DNA from: Zymomonas sp.
GTDB taxonomy: Bacteria > Pseudomonadota > Alphaproteobacteria > Sphingomonadales > Sphingomonadaceae
Assembly: GCA_027489105.1 (NCBI GenBank)
Contig: JAIYAJ010000426.1
Location: forward strand, 1 to 8,217
DNA length: 8,217 nucleotides
Direction: 5' to 3'
Below are positions 6,119 to 8,217 of this stretch, piece after piece (position 1 is the stretch's first letter; each line of letters begins with the position of its first letter). The notes under the pieces were generated by a model. That model did no database searches. It was not told the DNA's origin and saw only the letters and a program-made list of their open reading frames with translations. The translations under genes were made by a program, and so were the position numbers.

Positions 6119-6771
6119 GACAGCCTCCGAATGTCAGCTTCGGTGGCAACATGGAACATGCCGTTCGATCCGTCCTTCTCAGGGCGCCATTCGCCAACGC
6201 CGACCGCAAAACCAGCGGTGTTGAGCAGGTTTAAAATCTGGCCTTCGGACAGGACGTTCCGATTGAAGCGCACGAGGATCTTGGCATGCCAGTCGACGAA
6301 CTCGCCGCGGTAACGGAGATCCGCCGTCCCCATGCCGACGCGCACCATGTCTTCGCGCATACTCGGCGGCCCGCCCTCGATGCGGACCAGATTGACCCGC
6401 GACTTGCACCCGTCGAATGCGCCTTCCACGTCGGCATCTTCGCCGAGGACATGGAAGGCTTGCCGCGCCGCGACCTTCGTGATGCCAGCGACCGAAGTGC
6501 CGGCCGTGACCGCGGCCCCTTTGAACGCCACCGACGGGAAGCCGTAGCCGCCGTCCGGTAGCCGGTAGAGCGAAGCGTCGAAGTCGGCGCGCGGGTCTTT
6601 CGCCTCCTTGGCGCCCTTGGCCTTCTTCATCTGCTTGTCGAGCATTTCGCGCTTGGCCTTCGCCGACCACGCGTGAACGATCAGGGGCGTGTCGCCGACG
6701 ATCGTGACTTCCATCAGCCCGATCTTCAGTGCCGGCAATTCGATGCCGACGTCTTCCTTCTTTGCAGCCAT
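6115..6771 (-). CDS. Conserved phage protein with RAMP/Cas7-like motifs (218 aa)
   Basis: 218 aa, unknown function. The motif order recalls the RAMP fold of Cas5/Cas6/Cas7/Cmr proteins. A first strand ends VTIVGDTPLIVHAWS (about 22-36). GYGFPSVAFKGAAVTAG (about 75-91) resembles the RAMP 'iPGsslKGalr' segment. A late Gly-rich loop, GVGEWRPEKDGSNGMFHV (about 191-208), resembles 'G.G..rs.G.G.f'. In between are the basic segment KAKREMLDKQMKKAKGAKEA (about 38-57) and MREDMVRVGMGTADLRYRG (about 138-156). I recognise the sequence as a recurrent phage hypothetical; the RAMP link is my inference from motifs. A GGAGG Shine-Dalgarno at 6782-6778, 6 bases before the ATG, fixes the start and is embedded in a structured leader. 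RNA or single-stranded DNA binding is a reasonable guess, given the fold idea and basic segment. Confidence 0.78.
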   Translation of the reverse strand: MAAKKEDVGIELPALKIGLMEVTIVGDTPLIVHAWSAKAKREMLDKQMKKAKGAKEAKDPRADFDASLYRLPDGGYGFPSVAFKGAAVTAGTSVAGITKVAARQAFHVLGEDADVEGAFDGCKSRVNLVRIEGGPPSMREDMVRVGMGTADLRYRGEFVDWHAKILVRFNRNVLSEGQILNLLNTAGFAVGVGEWRPEKDGSNGMFHVATEADIRRLS

Positions 6772-6774
6772 GAT

Positions 6775-6888
6775 ATGCCTCCATCAGCGCCCGGCCTGGC
6801 AGGCCCGAGACGCAAGGGTTCGCTTTCGCGAAACCGAGCGCTGATGAAGCTCTCGAATTCCGCGTCTCAACCGCCCTGCCAGGAGCGG
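6775..6888 (-). promoter_or_regulatory. Structured RNA leader (pseudoknot) upstream of the RAMP-like gene
   Basis: Between the acidic gene (ends 6920) and the ATG at 6771 the leftward transcript can form several perfect helices. Stem 1 is CCTGGCAGG (6883-6875) with CCTGCCAGG (6803-6795), continued inwards by GAGACGC (6868-6862) with GCGTCTC (6813-6807). Stem 2 is CATCAGCGC (6846-6838) with GCGCTGATG (6790-6782). A hairpin at 6835-6816 has stem TTCGC/GCGAA and a GAAA tetraloop. Stems 1 and 2 cross, so together they make an H-type pseudoknot. Stem 2 ends on the first G of the GGAGG ribosome site. Local alternatives compete with stem 1: hairpin 6888-6871 and GGCCT-GCC-AGGCC at 6805-6793. Two exclusive folds with the ribosome site beside one of them is riboswitch-like. 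I cannot match it to a known RNA family. Confidence 0.7.
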
Positions 6889-6919
6889 ATTCAGATGTTC
6901 AGAAGCCTTCGCGGCGGGC

Positions 6920-7345
6920 TTAGACCGCGCCCGCGAATTCGCTCATGCCGGTCATGAAGGCCCGCTGTTCGAGCAGGCCGTCGAGATCGACGATGCCGTT
7001 GTCCCACTCGGCGCCCTCGTCATCGCACTGGGCGCCTTCGTCCTCGCACGCGTCTTCGCAGTCGAGCGCGGCGATGTTGTAGTTCTCGCCGCCGAAGGTA
7101 ACGCCGGCCAGCGACGGTTCGAGGTCCGGGTCCGCGTCGACGAGGTCGAGCAGCCCGACCAGCCATTCGATCGTCGCCTCGATTTCACCGCGGCGAAGCG
7201 CGACCGCGCCTCCCCCGATGATCGGGTCGGTGCCAGGCACCACGTTGGCCAGTGCCGCGCCACCGTCGCGCTCGCCAGCCTCGAAGAAGCGGCGAAGAAC
7301 GGGGTCGCTGACGAGCGAGGAAAGGGGTATCGTGTTCGGAGCCAT
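6920..7345 (-). CDS. Acidic phage protein with DPDLEPSL motif and three cysteines
   Basis: 141 aa, unknown function. The N-terminal half has a helix, EIEATIEWLVGLLDLVDADP, running into DLEPSLAG (about 72-81). The pattern 'LL..iD.DPDLEPSLG' is common in small hypothetical proteins of proteobacteria and their phages. Residues about 95-115 (DCEDACEDEGAQCDDEGAEW) are almost all acidic, with Cys at about 96, 100 and 107. The C-terminal part (VDLDGLLEQRAFMTGMSEF) is helical. The strong charge could mimic DNA or bind metal, and neither is shown. The ATG at 7345 has GGGAG about 7 nt before it, inside a small hairpin. It is the first gene of the leftward operon, read from the divergent promoter region. 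A 148-base gap with a structured leader separates it from the next gene. Confidence 0.75.
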   Translation of the reverse strand: MAPNTIPLSSLVSDPVLRRFFEAGERDGGAALANVVPGTDPIIGGGAVALRRGEIEATIEWLVGLLDLVDADPDLEPSLAGVTFGGENYNIAALDCEDACEDEGAQCDDEGAEWDNGIVDLDGLLEQRAFMTGMSEFAGAV

Positions 7346-7348
7346 GAT

Positions 7349-7366
7349 CGATCTCCCAAAAGATCG
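7349..7366 (-). promoter_or_regulatory. Hairpin holding the Shine-Dalgarno of the acidic gene
   Basis: On the leftward transcript CGATCT and AGATCG form a perfect 6-bp stem around the loop TTTGGG. The GGGAG ribosome site begins in the loop and runs into the 3' arm, 3 bases before the ATG at 7345. Folding should lower translation of the acidic gene. The stem is short and AT-containing, so it may open easily. Confidence 0.45.
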
Positions 7367-7377
7367 GTTGAGGTCAG

Positions 7378-7410
7378 GACCGGGAGCGAGGTTGGCGCCT
7401 TGCCCCGGTC
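7378..7410. repeat. Inverted repeat in the divergent promoter region
   Basis: GACCGGG at 7378-7384 and CCCGGTC at 7404-7410 are a perfect 7-base inverted repeat around 19 bases. It lies over the rightward -35 (7400-7405) and in the leader of the leftward transcript. It may be a DNA operator or an RNA hairpin in that leader; the sequence does not decide. Confidence 0.45.
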
Positions 7411-7427
7411 TGTCTTTTATGTATAAC
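7400..7427 (+). promoter_or_regulatory. Rightward promoter for the RHH gene
   Basis: TTGCCC at 7400-7405 and TATAAC at 7422-7427, with a 16-base spacer, form a fair sigma-70-type promoter. Transcription would start at about 7432-7437, at or just before the ATG at 7437. No Shine-Dalgarno precedes that ATG, so the message may be leaderless. The -10 shares bases with the leftward -10. Confidence 0.5.
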
Positions 7428-7446
7428 CTCTAACCCATGGCGTCAA
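7420..7446 (-). promoter_or_regulatory. Leftward promoter for the 5606-7345 genes
   Basis: On the leftward strand TTGACG (7446-7441) and TATACA (7425-7420) are separated by 15 bases, slightly short. The -35 lies inside the first codons of the RHH gene, and the -10 overlaps the rightward -10 by four bases. Polymerase should not occupy both promoters at once. TAACC boxes at 7424-7428 and 7431-7435 and an inverted copy, GGTTA, at 7451-7455 lie over both and are candidate operators. Confidence 0.45.
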
Positions 7447-7664
7447 TAGCGGTTAAACCTAAAAAGCGTGGCCGGCCTGCTACCGGCAAAGACCCTCTCG
7501 TAGGGGTTCGTTTCCCCCCCGCGCTCACCGCGGCGGTTGATAAATTCGCTGCCGAGCAGGTTCCGCCGGCGTCCAGGTCAGAGGCCGTTCGGACCTTAGT
7601 GGCCGAACAGCTCACAGTGCTCGGGCTGATCCCCCACCGCGAAGACCCGGAGGGCGCAAACTGA
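7437..7664 (+). CDS. Ribbon-helix-helix (CopG/Arc-type) regulator
   Basis: 75 aa. An N-terminal basic, AT-hook-like segment KKRGRPATG (about 9-17) is followed by a beta strand, DPLVGVRFPPAL (about 19-30), that would lie in the DNA major groove as a dimer. Helix 1 is TAAVDKFAAEQ and the second helix is SRSEAVRTLVAEQL (about 47-60). The pattern 'v.vR.p..l...id.fa......SRSEAvR.Lv...L' is that of the ribbon-helix-helix family. The gene starts at the divergent promoter, without a Shine-Dalgarno and possibly at the first transcribed base. This resembles small phage repressors such as Arc. It probably represses its own promoter and the leftward one, using the TAACC repeats; that is inference from layout. 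Confidence 0.8.
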   Translation: MASIAVKPKKRGRPATGKDPLVGVRFPPALTAAVDKFAAEQVPPASRSEAVRTLVAEQLTVLGLIPHREDPEGAN

Positions 7665-7677
7665 GGTCCGGCTTGAT

Positions 7678-7917
7678 ATGAGCGACGAAGCCGCCATCGG
7701 CCCTGATCGACCCAGCGGTCCAGTAACCGAAACCTTCCGCCTGACCATAGGTCCAGACGGTTCCTGCCGCATCGACTTCCTGGCGGGGGACGAGTTGACC
7801 GTCACCGCCAGCGTCCTCCTTCACGCCGACCTCGCAGACACTCTGGCAAACTTCATTTCGGACCGCCGGGCGACGTGGGAAAAGGCGCGCAACGATTCTT
7901 TGAAAGCGAGACATTGA
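7678..7917 (+). CDS. Small protein of unknown function (79 aa)
   Basis: 79 aa from the ATG at 7678, 13 nt after the RHH stop. A GAGG at 7662-7665 overlaps that stop and lies about 12 nt before the ATG. The N-terminus is Pro/Gly/Asp rich. The middle is a beta unit (ETFRLTIGPDGSCRIDFLAG, then DELTVTASVLL) and the end a helix (HADLADTLANFISDRRATWE). I do not recognise the family. The sequence has no transmembrane segment. Its TGA overlaps the next start by one base (TGATG). It is probably cotranscribed with the regulator. Confidence 0.62.
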   Translation: MSDEAAIGPDRPSGPVTETFRLTIGPDGSCRIDFLAGDELTVTASVLLHADLADTLANFISDRRATWEKARNDSLKARH

Positions 7918-8126
7918 TGGAAATCTCCGAACGCCTCGACCGGCTTCAGGCCGAGGTCAGCGAACTGCGCGACATGGCCCTGATGCAGGTCGCGATCTTG
8001 CAGATCATCGCGATGAAGCTCGGGATCGCGCCAGCCGATTACCAGGGCCTGAGCCCAGTCCCGATCCCGACGCCGTTCGACGTCGATGACGCGTTCAGGG
8101 CGAAGGATCAGGCGGCCGGGTTGTAA
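7917..8126 (+). CDS. Small coiled-coil protein of unknown function (69 aa)
   Basis: 69 aa. The start at 7917 is preferred over a GTG at 7875 because it forms a TGATG junction with the previous gene, and the extra 14 residues would be coded over that gene. The first half, ISERLDRLQAEVSELRDMAL, followed by QVAILQIIAMKLGI, shows heptad spacing of Leu/Ile/Met and should make a dimeric coiled coil. The second half is Pro-rich (LSPVPIPTPFD) and ends in a short charged tail. No enzyme motif is visible. The 3' end overlaps the convergent leftward gene by 19 bases (8108-8126). Function is unknown. Confidence 0.62.
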   Translation: MEISERLDRLQAEVSELRDMALMQVAILQIIAMKLGIAPADYQGLSPVPIPTPFDVDDAFRAKDQAAGL

Positions 8127-8217
8127 GTGATGTCGTTGGGTTGCCAGCACCCGCAGAAGATCACCCACTCGCGCTCCGAGGCGTTGGCGCCATAAGCGAC
8201 GCTCGGCTCCTTGGTGA
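8108..8217 (-). CDS. C-terminal end of a leftward gene, 5' part outside the window
   Basis: Thirty-five codons are read from the right edge to a TGA at 8110-8108: TKEPSVAYGANASEREWVIF followed by CGCWQPNDITYNPAA. The aromatic and Cys/Trp-rich composition (WVIFCGCWQPND) is protein-like, and no stop interrupts the frame. The start and most of the gene are outside, so the family cannot be named. It converges on the 69-aa gene, with 3' ends overlapping by 19 bases. No terminator is seen between them. Confidence 0.5.
   Translation of the reverse strand, partial: TKEPSVAYGANASEREWVIFCGCWQPNDITYNPAA

Noticed and set aside
6782..6846. Insertion sequence or att site based on the CATCAGCGC inverted repeat
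   Set aside because: There is no transposase, integrase or flanking target duplication, and the repeat fits an RNA stem ending at a ribosome site better.
7875..7916. GTG start giving an 83-aa form of the coiled-coil protein
   Set aside because: The extra 14 residues are coded over the end of the previous gene; the ATG at 7917 makes a tight TGATG junction.
7821..8168. Leftward 115-aa frame at the right end
   Set aside because: It has arginine/histidine-rich shadow composition and lies opposite two coupled rightward genes; the other leftward frame (8108-8217) reads as ordinary protein.

Overview
The window is about 63% G+C by eye and carries densely packed, overlapping genes of a tailed-phage genome or prophage. 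The host was probably a high-GC proteobacterium. An alphaproteobacterium is my guess from codon use and protein style, and it is not proven by any marker gene. I see no integrase, terminase, portal, capsid, tail sheath or lysis gene.

Left and centre (1-5278, transcribed leftwards). This is a contractile-tail (myophage) module in classical order. Read in the direction of transcription it has a small CxxC protein, a tail assembly chaperone with a programmed -1 frameshift extension, a short tape measure protein (534 aa), a Dit-like baseplate protein, a small plug protein of the Pam3 gp18 type, a gp27/D-like hub, a Gp138-type spike and a GPW/gp25-like protein that runs off the left edge. Most junctions are ATGA, GTGA or TGATG overlaps or 1-4 nt gaps, so this is one translationally coupled operon. 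A two-helix membrane protein gene on the opposite strand (4325-4513) exactly fills the gap between the frameshift product and the tape measure gene and looks like a moron.

Middle (5279-5605). This gene-free stretch holds a degenerate pentanucleotide array, GGCNN on the leftward strand, with a higher-order block structure of 44, 49 and 54 bases.

Right (5606-7345, leftward). Three genes of unknown function lie here: a 170-aa conserved phage protein, a 218-aa protein whose motifs recall the RAMP/Cas7-type fold, and a 141-aa very acidic protein. The 218-aa gene has a 148-base leader in which perfect 9-, 7- and 9-bp helices and a GAAA-capped hairpin can form a pseudoknot ending on the Shine-Dalgarno sequence. 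I regard this as the most interesting element in the window.

Right end (7346-8217). Two overlapping divergent promoters separate the leftward operon from a rightward set of three small genes: a ribbon-helix-helix regulator, possibly leaderless, and two proteins of unknown function. The end of a leftward gene enters from the right edge. The small regulator probably controls its own promoter and the leftward genes through repeated TAACC boxes.
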